A stretch of DNA of 8,744 nucleotides from Clostridia bacterium (GTDB taxonomy: Bacteria; Bacillota; Clostridia; Oscillospirales; Acutalibacteraceae): assembly GCA_017381395.1 (NCBI GenBank), contig JAFOCH010000025.1, positions 1 through 8,744 of the forward strand. The letters are read 5' to 3'. The notes below the pieces were generated by a model. It was not told the origin of the DNA. It saw only the letters and a list, made by a program, of their open reading frames with translations, and made no database searches. The stretch's first letter is position 1; every line of letters begins with the position of its first letter. A program made the translations under genes and the position numbers. Below are positions 1 through 6,459 of the stretch, piece after piece.

Positions 1-37
1 AATGAAGAATGAAGTCGCTTACGCTGGTGAATAATTA

Positions 38-66
38 TTGTGCCTTTGGTGCTTTTATGATATACT
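38..66 (+). promoter_or_regulatory. Candidate sigma-A promoter (extended -10)
   Basis: TTGTGC (38-43) is followed by a 17-bp spacer and TATACT (61-66). A TG dinucleotide sits one base before the -10, giving the extended form TGATATACT. The -35 is poor (3 of 6) but the extended -10 can compensate. It lies just upstream of the broken gene at 87-365 and would start transcription near position 73. Confidence 0.4.
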
Positions 67-86
67 GCACATAGGCGGTGGTAGTT

Positions 87-365
87 TTGAAAGAATGGTA
101 TGACGATTATAAAACTCTCGATTTGTTGCATTGAAAGATTAAGTTTATATTAGAAGATGACCAAGATATGATTTAAATTCATTATGTTGATGGTATGCTA
201 ATTGATGTAGGATATATAGAAGTTATGCAATCATATTATATTACAGTTGTTTCCACTGATGATGAAAAGGGGTGGAGCGCGCCTTTAGAGGAAATTAAAG
301 TTAAAAGCAAAGATAAGCTTTTCGAGAAAATTCAAGAAACCATTTATAAATATCGTGAAGTATAA
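87..365 (+). pseudogene. Decayed short gene, function unknown (two in-frame stops)
   Basis: Read from TTG 87 (a GGCGG-like ribosome binding site lies at 74-78), this frame gives a protein-like sequence of about 92 codons ending at TAA 363-365. It is interrupted by TGA at 132-134 and TAA at 174-176. The translation on both sides keeps one acidic, aromatic-rich character: it begins L-K-E-W-Y-D-D-Y-K, has I-H-Y-V-D-G-M-L-I-D-V-G after the second stop, and ends K-I-Q-E-T-I-Y-K-Y-R-E-V. Single-base changes (TGG to TGA, GAA to TAA) would explain both stops. The composition recalls small cytoplasmic immunity-type or DUF proteins, but I do not recognise the family. A shorter product from ATG 195 is possible but has no ribosome binding site. 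The neighbouring lipoprotein gene is also broken, which suggests the whole segment is decaying. Confidence 0.6.
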
Positions 366-411
366 AGAAAATCAGATTAAGTTTGTTTATCATCACAAGG
401 GGGAAATGAAA

Positions 412-1577
412 ATGAAAAATAGTTTATCGGTGCTGTTTGCAACATTTATATTCATTGTATTTGTATGCGTTTCATTATTGTTCGGATGCTCAAGTGATAA
501 TAAGTTAGCAAACAGTAATAATTCCTCATTACTTTACAATGAATTTACAAAAAAAGAACTCAAAAGCGTTGAACAGGTTGGAGAGGTTCCTGAAGAATTT
601 AAAGATATTGTAAAAAACAATGTTTTCTATATATAACCGCCTTTGAAGAAAGATTATTTTAGGTAGAAACTGTTTCTAAGGATGAGGAAAACAGGACTGT
701 TACTCGTAAAATAAAAATGATGGATTTGTACGGAAAGGAACTTGCTACATATACGTTCAGCACCGACGACGCATATCATGTTTCCACCCTGACAGCGACC
801 GATGACGGCGGATTTTTGTTTATTCTCGGTTTCGAGGACTATGCTTACGACAAAAATACTTGGGCTAGTGATAATGGCTTTGCTTCGCGTGTGATAAAAT
901 GTGATAAGGATGGAAACGTGCAGTTTGACACAGCTTTTGAACAAATAGAAAGCTATGCATTTAAATTTTGCTTTGAAAAAGAAGGACGATACTACTTTTT
1001 TGGATATACACAGACACCTGAAACGGATACGCGAGGAGTATATTCACCGACGGATATTTATATGGCGATTCTCGATAAAAACGGCTCGATTTTAAAAACT
1101 CAATGTATTGCAGGTTCAGATTATGACAAATTAGATATGGCAGAAATGTCGGGAGATAACTTTATTTTGTCAATCAGTTCACAATCGGATGACGGAGATT
1201 TTGCCGGCTCAAATTCAAAAGGTTATCCTGTTGATTGGGTAGTTACAATAAATGACGATTTCGAAACAGTCGAAATGAAAAGAGAAACCGGCAGAGATTA
1301 TTTTGATGACAAAATAGGGGAGAAGGATGGCGCTCCGATACATATAAGTAACCCTATATTCGATGGTTTCGATGGAGGAACACCGAATGCGTTTATTGAC
1401 TATGGTGAATTTTATCTGATAGTTTCTGAAAACAATACGGGCGAATACGAAAACACACCGATTTGGTATTATACAGAGACCGTTTATTCTGCTTATGATA
1501 ATAATGGTGAATTGATGTTTAGAGCATCGGTGGACTCTTCACCTGATTTTGATAAAATGCGAAGTAAATTTTCTTGA
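412..1577 (+). pseudogene. Broken lipoprotein gene (frameshift plus nonsense)
   Basis: The start is ATG 412, chosen because GGGGG at 399-403 lies 8 nt upstream; ATG 406 is too close to it. The product begins with a type II signal peptide: M-K-N, a long hydrophobic stretch, then the lipobox L-F-G-C with the lipidated Cys at about residue 22. This frame ends at TAA 634-636. The protein resumes in another frame: V-F-Y-I-T-A-F-E-E-R-L-F, a TAG at 660-662, then V-E-T-V-S-K and a long open stretch to TGA 1575-1577. One extra base near 630-635 plus a nonsense change at 660 would explain this. A +1 near 648-651 with a -1 near 660 would restore E-D-Y-F-E-V-E-T instead. The C-terminal part has recurring D-G-G-F-L-F and D-K-D/N-G-N/S segments like beta-propeller surface lipoproteins. 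An ATG at 717 opens 286 codons but has no ribosome binding site, so I treat the whole as one pseudogene of about 388 codons. Confidence 0.72.
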
Positions 1578-1651
1578 TTTATCGATTTATTATTTACAAT
1601 TATTAACATTTACAATTCATGAGCAAATATATGACATTATTCCTAGGAGGT

Positions 1652-1679
1652 TTGTCACAAAGTTGTCAATTTGTTGTCA
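1652..1679 (+). promoter_or_regulatory. Three 11-bp-phased TTGTCA repeats (Pho-box-like operator)
   Basis: TTGTCA occurs at 1652-1657, 1663-1668 and 1674-1679, exactly 11 bp apart and therefore on one face of the helix. The spacers are CAAAG and ATTTG. The last repeat abuts the TTGACG -35 box at 1680. PhoB/OmpR-family response regulators bind direct repeats with this period, and the classic Pho box has CTGTCA-type half-sites. The assignment to that family is inference from spacing and the TGTCA core. Confidence 0.5.
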
Positions 1680-1708
1680 TTGACGCTAAACAGTCGTTAT
1701 GTTAATAT
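1680..1708 (+). promoter_or_regulatory. Candidate sigma-A promoter for the 42-residue peptide gene
   Basis: TTGACG (1680-1685, 5 of 6) is followed by a 17-bp spacer and TAATAT (1703-1708, 4 of 6). Transcription would start near 1715, leaving a leader of about 24 nt with GGAGGTG at 1725-1731. The TTGTCA repeats lie immediately upstream, so the promoter is probably regulated. Confidence 0.5.
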
Positions 1709-1738
1709 ATTTATGTAATGATTTGGAGGTGTATTATA

Positions 1739-1867
1739 ATGGCAAAAGAAATTTACGAAAAACCCATTATTGAATATACTGAATATATTGTTGAAGATAT
1801 TATGAAGGAATCTGAAGCTGAATCTCGCGATATCGGAATCGAAGAGGGCGACGACGATTATCTCTAA
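1739..1867 (+). CDS. Small acidic peptide, 42 residues, function unknown
   Basis: The ATG follows a strong ribosome binding site (GGAGGTG at 1725-1731, 9 nt from GGAGG to ATG), and a complete transcription unit surrounds it: promoter at 1680-1708 and terminator at 1894-1929. The product starts M-A-K-E-I-Y-E-K-P-I-I-E and ends G-I-E-E-G-D-D-D-Y-L. It has no Cys, is very acidic with about 16 Asp or Glu residues, and has no signal peptide or membrane segment. The Y-E-K-P-x-I-E start is common among short uncharacterised peptides of gut Clostridia (recalled knowledge) and resembles the Y-x-x-P-x-L leader motif that RRE domains recognise in lasso-peptide precursors. No modifying enzyme, protease or transporter gene lies in the window, so a RiPP role is speculation. 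The well-formed expression signals argue that it is a real gene. Confidence 0.7.
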   Translation: MAKEIYEKPIIEYTEYIVEDIMKESEAESRDIGIEEGDDDYL

Positions 1868-1893
1868 TTTCACACTGTTTATTGCATAATTTT

Positions 1894-1929
1894 AAAAGAG
1901 ACATTCTGTATTTACAGAATGTCTCTTTT
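1894..1929. terminator. Bidirectional Rho-independent terminator
   Basis: A perfect 17-bp inverted repeat, AAAAGAGACATTCTGTA, and its complement are separated by only TT; in practice the innermost pairs would open to form a loop. The stem is flanked by A4 on the left and T4 on the right, so it can terminate in both directions. It serves the small peptide gene on the plus strand and the rhaB-rhaA operon on the minus strand, whose last stop codon is at 1941. Confidence 0.88.
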
Positions 1930-1940
1930 CTTATCTGGAT

Positions 1941-3185
1941 TTATCTGTTCAAAAGAACGTTCTTTTCATAATCGGCAACAACATTGTACCAGTCTGCGTT
2001 TTCAATAACGCCGCACTGCTTACAATATTCTTCCCAAATGTCGCCAAAGGGCATTGTCTTTGCTTCTTCAGTAGCGACCATAATTTCGGTGAATTTGTTT
2101 TCCTCCTGCAATTTGGTAAGACGCTCATGAGGAGTAAGGAGCGAGATGAGAAGCGCCTTTTGCATATTTCCGACGCCGATTACCCAGGCAGCAACTCGAT
2201 TGATGCTAGCGTCAAAGTAGTCGAGTCCGATTAAAATGCGGTCATCAGCATTATTGCGGATGATTTCGTCGGCAATAGCTTTAAGCTCGTCGTCGAGAAG
2301 CACAACATGGTCGGAATCCCAATGAATCGGACGGGTTACGTGAAGCGGAATCTTATCAAAGAAATTGAGCAGAGCGGGAAGCTTGTCGCTGATAACCTCG
2401 GCGGGATGATAGTGACCGCTGTCGAGGAGGGGATATATATTTTCGTGTGAAGCGGCATAGCTGATATAAAATTCGCTGCTACCTACTGTGAAAGCTTCGA
2501 GCCCGATGCCGAAGAATTTGCTTTCACATGAGTCAATAATAAATTCGGGATTATACTTAACTGAATAAATCTCGTCGAGACTTTCTTTGAGTCGCTTTCT
2601 GGGCGAGAATTTATCGGCGGGGTTGTTTTTGTATCCGTCGGGAATCCATATGTTGCAAAGGGCAGGAGTGCCAAGCTCTTCGCCAAAATAAGCCGCAATT
2701 TTTCTGCAAGCCATAGCATGCTCGATCCAGAATTTACGGATTTCCTTGTCAGGATGCGAAAGGGTCAGACTATCAGCCGCCTTTGGATGCGAGAAAAATG
2801 TCGGATTGAAATCAAGACCTAAGTCACGCTCCTTTGCAAACTCTACCCACTTTTCGAAATGCCTGGGCTGAAGCTCGTTGCGGTCAACCTTTTCGTCGGT
2901 GATTGCATAGCAAGCGTGCAGATTTATACGCTTTTTACCCGGAATGAGCGAAAGCGCAACATCGAGGTCGGCCATAAGCTCCTCGGCATTTCTTGCTCTG
3001 CCCGGATAGTTTCCGGTAGCGGCAATTCCGCCAGTAAGCTCGTCGCTGCCCTCGAATCCAAGCACGTCGTCGCCCTGCCAACAATGGATTGAAACGGGTA
3101 TATTTTTAAGTCTTTTGATAGCGCTGTCGGTGTCAATTCCGACACGAGTGTAATACTTTCTTGCGTCAGGATATCTGTTTTTCAT
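1941..3185 (-). CDS. rhaA: L-rhamnose isomerase
   Basis: This cytoplasmic enzyme converts L-rhamnose to L-rhamnulose, the first step of rhamnose catabolism. At 414 residues it has the usual family length. The sequence is plainly RhaA: S-I-H-C-W-Q-G-D-D near residue 32, D-F-N-P-T-F-F-S-H-P near 125, and the metal and substrate ligands in conserved order. These are E230, D255 and H258 (L-D-S-G-H-Y-H-P), H282, D290 and D292 (H-W-D-S-D-H), and D322 (G-L-D-Y-F-D-A-S-I-N-R), which match the known Mn/Zn ligands of the E. coli enzyme. The ATG directly follows the rhaB stop codon with no gap. Its ribosome binding site (GGAGG, at 3194-3198, 8 nt away) lies inside the 3' end of rhaB, so the two genes are co-transcribed and probably translationally coupled. 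No frame damage is seen. Confidence 0.97.
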   Translation of the reverse strand: MKNRYPDARKYYTRVGIDTDSAIKRLKNIPVSIHCWQGDDVLGFEGSDELTGGIAATGNYPGRARNAEELMADLDVALSLIPGKKRINLHACYAITDEKVDRNELQPRHFEKWVEFAKERDLGLDFNPTFFSHPKAADSLTLSHPDKEIRKFWIEHAMACRKIAAYFGEELGTPALCNIWIPDGYKNNPADKFSPRKRLKESLDEIYSVKYNPEFIIDSCESKFFGIGLEAFTVGSSEFYISYAASHENIYPLLDSGHYHPAEVISDKLPALLNFFDKIPLHVTRPIHWDSDHVVLLDDELKAIADEIIRNNADDRILIGLDYFDASINRVAAWVIGVGNMQKALLISLLTPHERLTKLQEENKFTEIMVATEEAKTMPFGDIWEEYCKQCGVIENADWYNVVADYEKNVLLNR

Positions 3186-4568
3186 TTATTTTACCTCCGT
3201 TATATCAAACGAATTTTTTATAATATTACGTCCTGATGAAAGGTCATCAATTTCATTTGATGCAATTATCTGAACCAAAAGATTGCCTATTGCAGTTGCC
3301 TCTGTCGGCCCTGCGACAACGGGCTTTCCGGTGTATTTTGCGGTAAGCTCATTAAGGTAGGTGTCCTTGCTTCCGCCGCCGACAATGTTTACGCAATCGA
3401 ATTTGATACCGAGCTTTGATTCAATTCCCGAAACGGTGTCAGCGTAGCATTTTGCAAGTGAATTATAGATGCATCTTACCGTGTCGCCAATCGTTTTTGG
3501 TTCGGTCATATTATTCGAAATGCAGTAATTCTTTATCGCGTCGATCATACTTTCGGGGGCCAAAAACGCGCTGTTGTTGACATCAATAATTTCGTTAAAA
3601 TCAGAGCATTTAGCCATTTCGCAAAGCTCGTCAAAGCTGTATTTTTTATTAAGTTCGCGTCTGACCGACTGAATCATCCACAGTCCCATAATGTTTTTGA
3701 GGTATCTGAAACGATATTTGTATCCGCCCTCGTTGGTGAAACCTAAATCGAGACTCTCTTCGCTTAACTCGGGTGTCATAATCTCGCATCCCATGAGCGA
3801 CCAGGTGCCGCTGCTGATGTAAAGCGACATTTCGTTGCTTGGAACGGCTAAAACTGCCGATCCTGTATCATGAGTGCAGGGGAGAACAACATCGCAATTA
3901 AAGCCAATTTCGTTAGCAATTTCGGGCTTTAATTCACCGACAATGCTTTCGGGAGTATGTATTTCGCCAAAAATGCGCTTGGGTAATCCGAGCTTTTCGA
4001 TCAGGTCAAAGTCCCAGTCCTTTGTATCAGCGCTGACCAGTCCCGATGTCGATGCGTTGGTATATTCGGTCATCATTTTGCCCGTAAGGAGATAATTGAG
4101 ATATTCGGGGACGAACAAAAGTCGCTCTGCTTTATCAAATTTATCTCTGTCGGTCATCAGCTGATAAATGGTGTTAAACACCTGCGGCTGAATACCTGTG
4201 TGTGCGTATTGGTCGGGTTGCGAAACGATTTGTGCCGTCTTTTCAATTACGCCGCTTGTTCTACCATCTCGATAGGCAACCGTATCACCGATAACCTCTC
4301 CGTTTTTATCCAGAAGTACGTAATCAACGCCCCATGTATCAATACCAATTGATTTGGGGATAATGTTATTTTCCTTACAAATTTTGAGTCCGTTGACGAT
4401 TTCGGCAAATAAGCGATCAAGCTCCCAGCAAAGATGCCCGTTTTTGCTCACAACACCGTTATCAAAGCGGTGCATTTCCTTTACGGCAATTTTTCCGTCC
4501 TCGAGCCAACCCGCGATAAGACGACCGCTTGATGCTCCAATATCGACGGCAATATAGTAATTATTCAT
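3186..4568 (-). CDS. rhaB: Rhamnulokinase
   Basis: This FGGY-family sugar kinase phosphorylates L-rhamnulose to L-rhamnulose 1-phosphate using ATP. It has 460 residues, within the RhaB range. The N-terminal actin-like domain starts with I-A-V-D-I-G-A-S-S-G-R (residues 6-16, phosphate loop), followed by G-I-D-T-W-G-V-D-Y (75-83) and Y-R-D-G-R-T (99-104), typical of RhaB. The probable catalytic base is D234 in C-T-H-D-T-G-S-A-V. The second domain has S-G-T-W-S-L-M-G (253-260) and, near residue 398, the N-I-V-G-G-G-S-K-D adenosine-binding motif. It is the first gene of the rhaB-rhaA operon, with a sigma-A promoter about 30 bp upstream of the start. The ribosome binding site is weak (GGA about 9 nt before ATG). 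The aldolase gene (rhaD) that normally completes the pathway is not in this window. Confidence 0.96.
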   Translation of the reverse strand: MNNYYIAVDIGASSGRLIAGWLEDGKIAVKEMHRFDNGVVSKNGHLCWELDRLFAEIVNGLKICKENNIIPKSIGIDTWGVDYVLLDKNGEVIGDTVAYRDGRTSGVIEKTAQIVSQPDQYAHTGIQPQVFNTIYQLMTDRDKFDKAERLLFVPEYLNYLLTGKMMTEYTNASTSGLVSADTKDWDFDLIEKLGLPKRIFGEIHTPESIVGELKPEIANEIGFNCDVVLPCTHDTGSAVLAVPSNEMSLYISSGTWSLMGCEIMTPELSEESLDLGFTNEGGYKYRFRYLKNIMGLWMIQSVRRELNKKYSFDELCEMAKCSDFNEIIDVNNSAFLAPESMIDAIKNYCISNNMTEPKTIGDTVRCIYNSLAKCYADTVSGIESKLGIKFDCVNIVGGGSKDTYLNELTAKYTGKPVVAGPTEATAIGNLLVQIIASNEIDDLSSGRNIIKNSFDITEVK

Positions 4569-4598
4569 AAAATCAGTCCATTATATAAATTTACTTTA

Positions 4599-4627
4599 AT
4601 TATACAGAAAAAACTTACATATTACAA
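4599..4627 (-). promoter_or_regulatory. Sigma-A promoter of rhaB-rhaA
   Basis: On the minus strand, TTGTAA (4627-4622) is followed by a 17-bp spacer and a perfect TATAAT (4604-4599). Transcription would start near 4592, giving a leader of about 24 nt before the rhaB ATG. No catabolite-response element of the usual form was recognised nearby. Confidence 0.82.
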
Positions 4628-4639
4628 GAAAAATTAAGT

Positions 4640-4670
4640 CCTATATTAACAATATTTTAATAAATATAGG
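4640..4670. promoter_or_regulatory. Palindrome in the rhaB/ldh divergent region (candidate operator)
   Basis: Inverted arms CCTATATT (4640-4647) and AATATAGG (4663-4670) are separated by 15 bp of AT-rich sequence. The element lies just upstream of the rhaB -35 box and 28 bp upstream of the divergent ldh start, so one bound regulator could affect both genes. It has no T-run in either direction and is a poor terminator. The regulator is unknown. Confidence 0.35.
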
Positions 4671-4698
4671 TTAAAATAAATTATAGGAGATGATATAA

Positions 4699-5700
4699 AT
4701 GAAAAGAATAGCTTTTTTTGACACAAAACCCTATGATAAGCAGTATTTTGACAAACTCAATAATAATTACGAAATAAGCTACTTTGAGGGAAAGCTTAAT
4801 AAAAAAACAGCCCCGATTACAAGGGGATATGATGCAGTAATTGCCTTTGTAAACGACGACATTGATGCCGACACGATAAATATTTTAGCCGATAACGGAA
4901 TAAAGGTTCTTGCAATGCGTTGCTCGGGCTATTCCAACGTCGACCTAAAAGCTGCAAAGGATCGACTTACGGTCGTCACAGTTCCTGCATATTCGCCATA
5001 CACTGTTGCCGAACATACGATGGCGCTTTTACTTTCGCTAAACCGAAAAATACACAAGGCGTATAACCGTACTCGTGACTTTAATTTCAGCTTAAACGGA
5101 CTTACCGGCTTCCTTTTGAGGGGAAAAACGGTCGGTGTAATCGGAACGGGTAAAATTGGCCAGGCGGTTATGGAGGTGCTTGGCGGATTTGGTGTAAATA
5201 TTCTTGCATACGATCCATATCCCATTGATGATGACAGCATCCATTACGTTGACCTAGAATACTTGTTTAAAAACAGTGATATAATAACTCTCCATTGTCC
5301 CTTGACCGACAAATCGTATCATATGCTTGATAGCGATGCCTTTGATATGATGAAAAACAGCGTGGTTATCGTCAATACCTCGCGAGGCGCTCTCGTTGAT
5401 ACGGAAGCGCTTTTACACGCACTCAATACCGAAAAGGTTGCAGGAGCGGCACTTGACGTGTATGAGGAAGAAAGTGACTTTTTCTTTGAGGACTTTTCGG
5501 GAATGGTAATTAATGATGATATGTTGTCACTTCTTATTGCTCACCCTCACGTTTTAATGACTGCGCATCAGGCCTTTTTGACCGATGATGCCCTCGAAAC
5601 TATTGCAAGGACTACCTATAACAACATTGACGACGTGCTATCGGGAGAAAAGTGCAAGAACGAGGTTATGTATAAAAGCAGAGAATTTTCTAAAAAATAG
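4699..5700 (+). CDS. D-lactate dehydrogenase-type D-2-hydroxyacid dehydrogenase
   Basis: This NAD-dependent cytoplasmic enzyme probably reduces pyruvate to D-lactate and regenerates NAD+ in fermentation. At 333 residues it has the family length. The split N-terminal catalytic domain leads into V-P-A-Y-S-P-Y-T-V-A-E-H (95-106), which is characteristic of fermentative D-LDH. The Rossmann core is G-V-I-G-T-G-K-I-G (146-154) with acidic D172 at the end of the second strand, as expected for NAD. The catalytic set is R229 (N-T-S-R-G), E258 (D-V-Y-E-E-E) and H290 (T-A-H-Q-A-F-L-T). The D-F-F-F-E-D insertion near 260 also fits the LdhA branch. The ATG is preceded by AGGAG at 4685-4689, 9 nt away. No convincing -35/-10 pair was found. 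It diverges from rhaB, so it may help dispose of NADH during rhamnose use (inference). Another D-2-hydroxyacid substrate cannot be excluded. Confidence 0.9.
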   Translation: MKRIAFFDTKPYDKQYFDKLNNNYEISYFEGKLNKKTAPITRGYDAVIAFVNDDIDADTINILADNGIKVLAMRCSGYSNVDLKAAKDRLTVVTVPAYSPYTVAEHTMALLLSLNRKIHKAYNRTRDFNFSLNGLTGFLLRGKTVGVIGTGKIGQAVMEVLGGFGVNILAYDPYPIDDDSIHYVDLEYLFKNSDIITLHCPLTDKSYHMLDSDAFDMMKNSVVIVNTSRGALVDTEALLHALNTEKVAGAALDVYEEESDFFFEDFSGMVINDDMLSLLIAHPHVLMTAHQAFLTDDALETIARTTYNNIDDVLSGEKCKNEVMYKSREFSKK

Positions 5701-5723
5701 AACATCGTGCTGATTAAGACAAT

Positions 5724-5771
5724 CCCCATATCGCATATACTTTGGTATATTCGATATGGGGTGATTTTTTT
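5724..5771 (+). terminator. Terminator hairpin of ldh that contains the sigK ribosome binding site
   Basis: CCCCATATCG (5724-5733) pairs with CGATATGGGG (5752-5761). An inner stem, ATATAC (5735-5740) with GTATAT (5745-5750), is separated from the outer one by a C/T mismatch and closes a TTTG loop. Seven Ts follow (5765-5771). This is a classic Rho-independent terminator 23 bp after the ldh stop. Its 3' arm also carries GGGGTGAT (5758-5765), the best ribosome binding site for sigK, so readthrough RNA would hide that site. Confidence 0.85.
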
Positions 5772-6459
5772 GTTTACATATTTTTTATCGGTGGCAATTT
5801 CTAATATACTTTATTTTATATTGCATGTTACAAACTCCGGTTCGTTTCCGCGAGCGCTATCAAATAAAGAAGAAACCGAACTGCTCGAAAAATACAGCAG
5901 CGGCGATCTTAAAGCGCGTGAAAAACTGATTGAGCATAATTTGCGCCTCGTAGCCCACGTTGTAAAGAAATATTACGATACAGGATACGAAACCGACGAC
6001 CTGATTTCGATAGGTACAATCGGGCTTATAAAGGCGATAACAAGCTATAATAACTCAAAGGGGACAAAGCTTGCAACCTATGCGGCAAAGTGCATTGAAA
6101 ATGAAATTTTAATGTATTTCAGGGCGCAAAAAAAAGTTTCGCTTGACGTATTTATAAACGAGCCGATTGACACCGATAAGGACGGAAATGAGCTGACCCT
6201 TCTTGATATTATCCCTTCCGACTTTTCTATAGTTGACGATATTGATAAGCGGATAAAAATAAAAAAACTTAGGGAATATTTGCAAACCGAGCTGAACGAT
6301 CGCGAGCGGAAAATAATTGTTCTTCGTTATGGTTTAAACGGAACTGCACCTTTGCCTCAGCGAGAGGTGGCTAAAAAACTAAAAATATCGCGTTCATACG
6401 TTTCGCGAATTGAAAAAAAGGCACTCGAAAAGCTGTATGATAAATACGAGGGCGGTTGA
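5770..6459 (+). CDS. sigK: Late mother-cell sporulation sigma factor SigK (pro-form)
   Basis: This sigma-70 family factor directs late mother-cell transcription for cortex, coat and lysis genes. The N-terminus is a hydrophobic pro-sequence ending N-I-L-Y-F-I-L-H-V-T-N-S-G-S-F-P-R-A-L-S. It aligns with the B. subtilis pro-SigK segment cut by the SpoIVFB protease, here by analogy between L18 and H19. Region 2 has E-H-N-L-R-L-V-A-H-V-V-K-K-Y and D-L-I-S-I-G-T-I-G-L-I-K, and region 4 ends R-S-Y-V-S-R-I-E-K-K-A-L-E-K-L. The start is a judgement. TTG 5770 has GGGGTGAT at 5758-5765, 8 nt from its GGGG, and gives 229 residues. GTG 5761 (232 residues) and GTG 5707 (250 residues) are in frame but lack a spaced ribosome binding site. 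The gene is intact, with no skin-type insertion. Its stop directly abuts that of convergent sigG. Confidence 0.95.
   Translation: MFTYFLSVAISNILYFILHVTNSGSFPRALSNKEETELLEKYSSGDLKAREKLIEHNLRLVAHVVKKYYDTGYETDDLISIGTIGLIKAITSYNNSKGTKLATYAAKCIENEILMYFRAQKKVSLDVFINEPIDTDKDGNELTLLDIIPSDFSIVDDIDKRIKIKKLREYLQTELNDRERKIIVLRYGLNGTAPLPQREVAKKLKISRSYVSRIEKKALEKLYDKYEGG

Noticed and set aside
2..34. Short open frame at the left edge encoding M-K-N-E-V-A-Y-A-G-E
   Set aside because: It has only ten codons, no visible upstream sequence and no ribosome binding site. It could be the tail of a gene outside the window, but nothing supports that.
717..1577. Independent 286-residue protein starting at ATG 717
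   Set aside because: There is no ribosome binding site before 717, and the coding character continues upstream in frame to the TAG at 660 and, after a frameshift, into the lipoprotein signal peptide. It is better read as the 3' part of one broken gene.
1593..1617. Direct repeat TTTACAATT at 1593-1601 and 1609-1617
   Set aside because: It has a 16-bp period in very AT-rich sequence, no matching promoter at useful distance and no known site type. It is probably chance.
1642..1681. Small coding frame after the AGGAGG at about 1645-1650
   Set aside because: No ATG or GTG lies at proper spacing, and the nearest TTG frame stops after six codons. The sequence is better explained by the TTGTCA repeats.
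4635..4662. Rex (NADH-sensing) operator upstream of ldh
   Set aside because: Only one TTAACAA half-site (4646-4652) is present; the partner half TTGTTAA with a 4-bp gap is absent on either side.
5707..5769. Longer SigK starting at GTG 5707
   Set aside because: It would translate through the ldh terminator hairpin, lacks a ribosome binding site and makes the pro-sequence about 20 residues longer than is usual.
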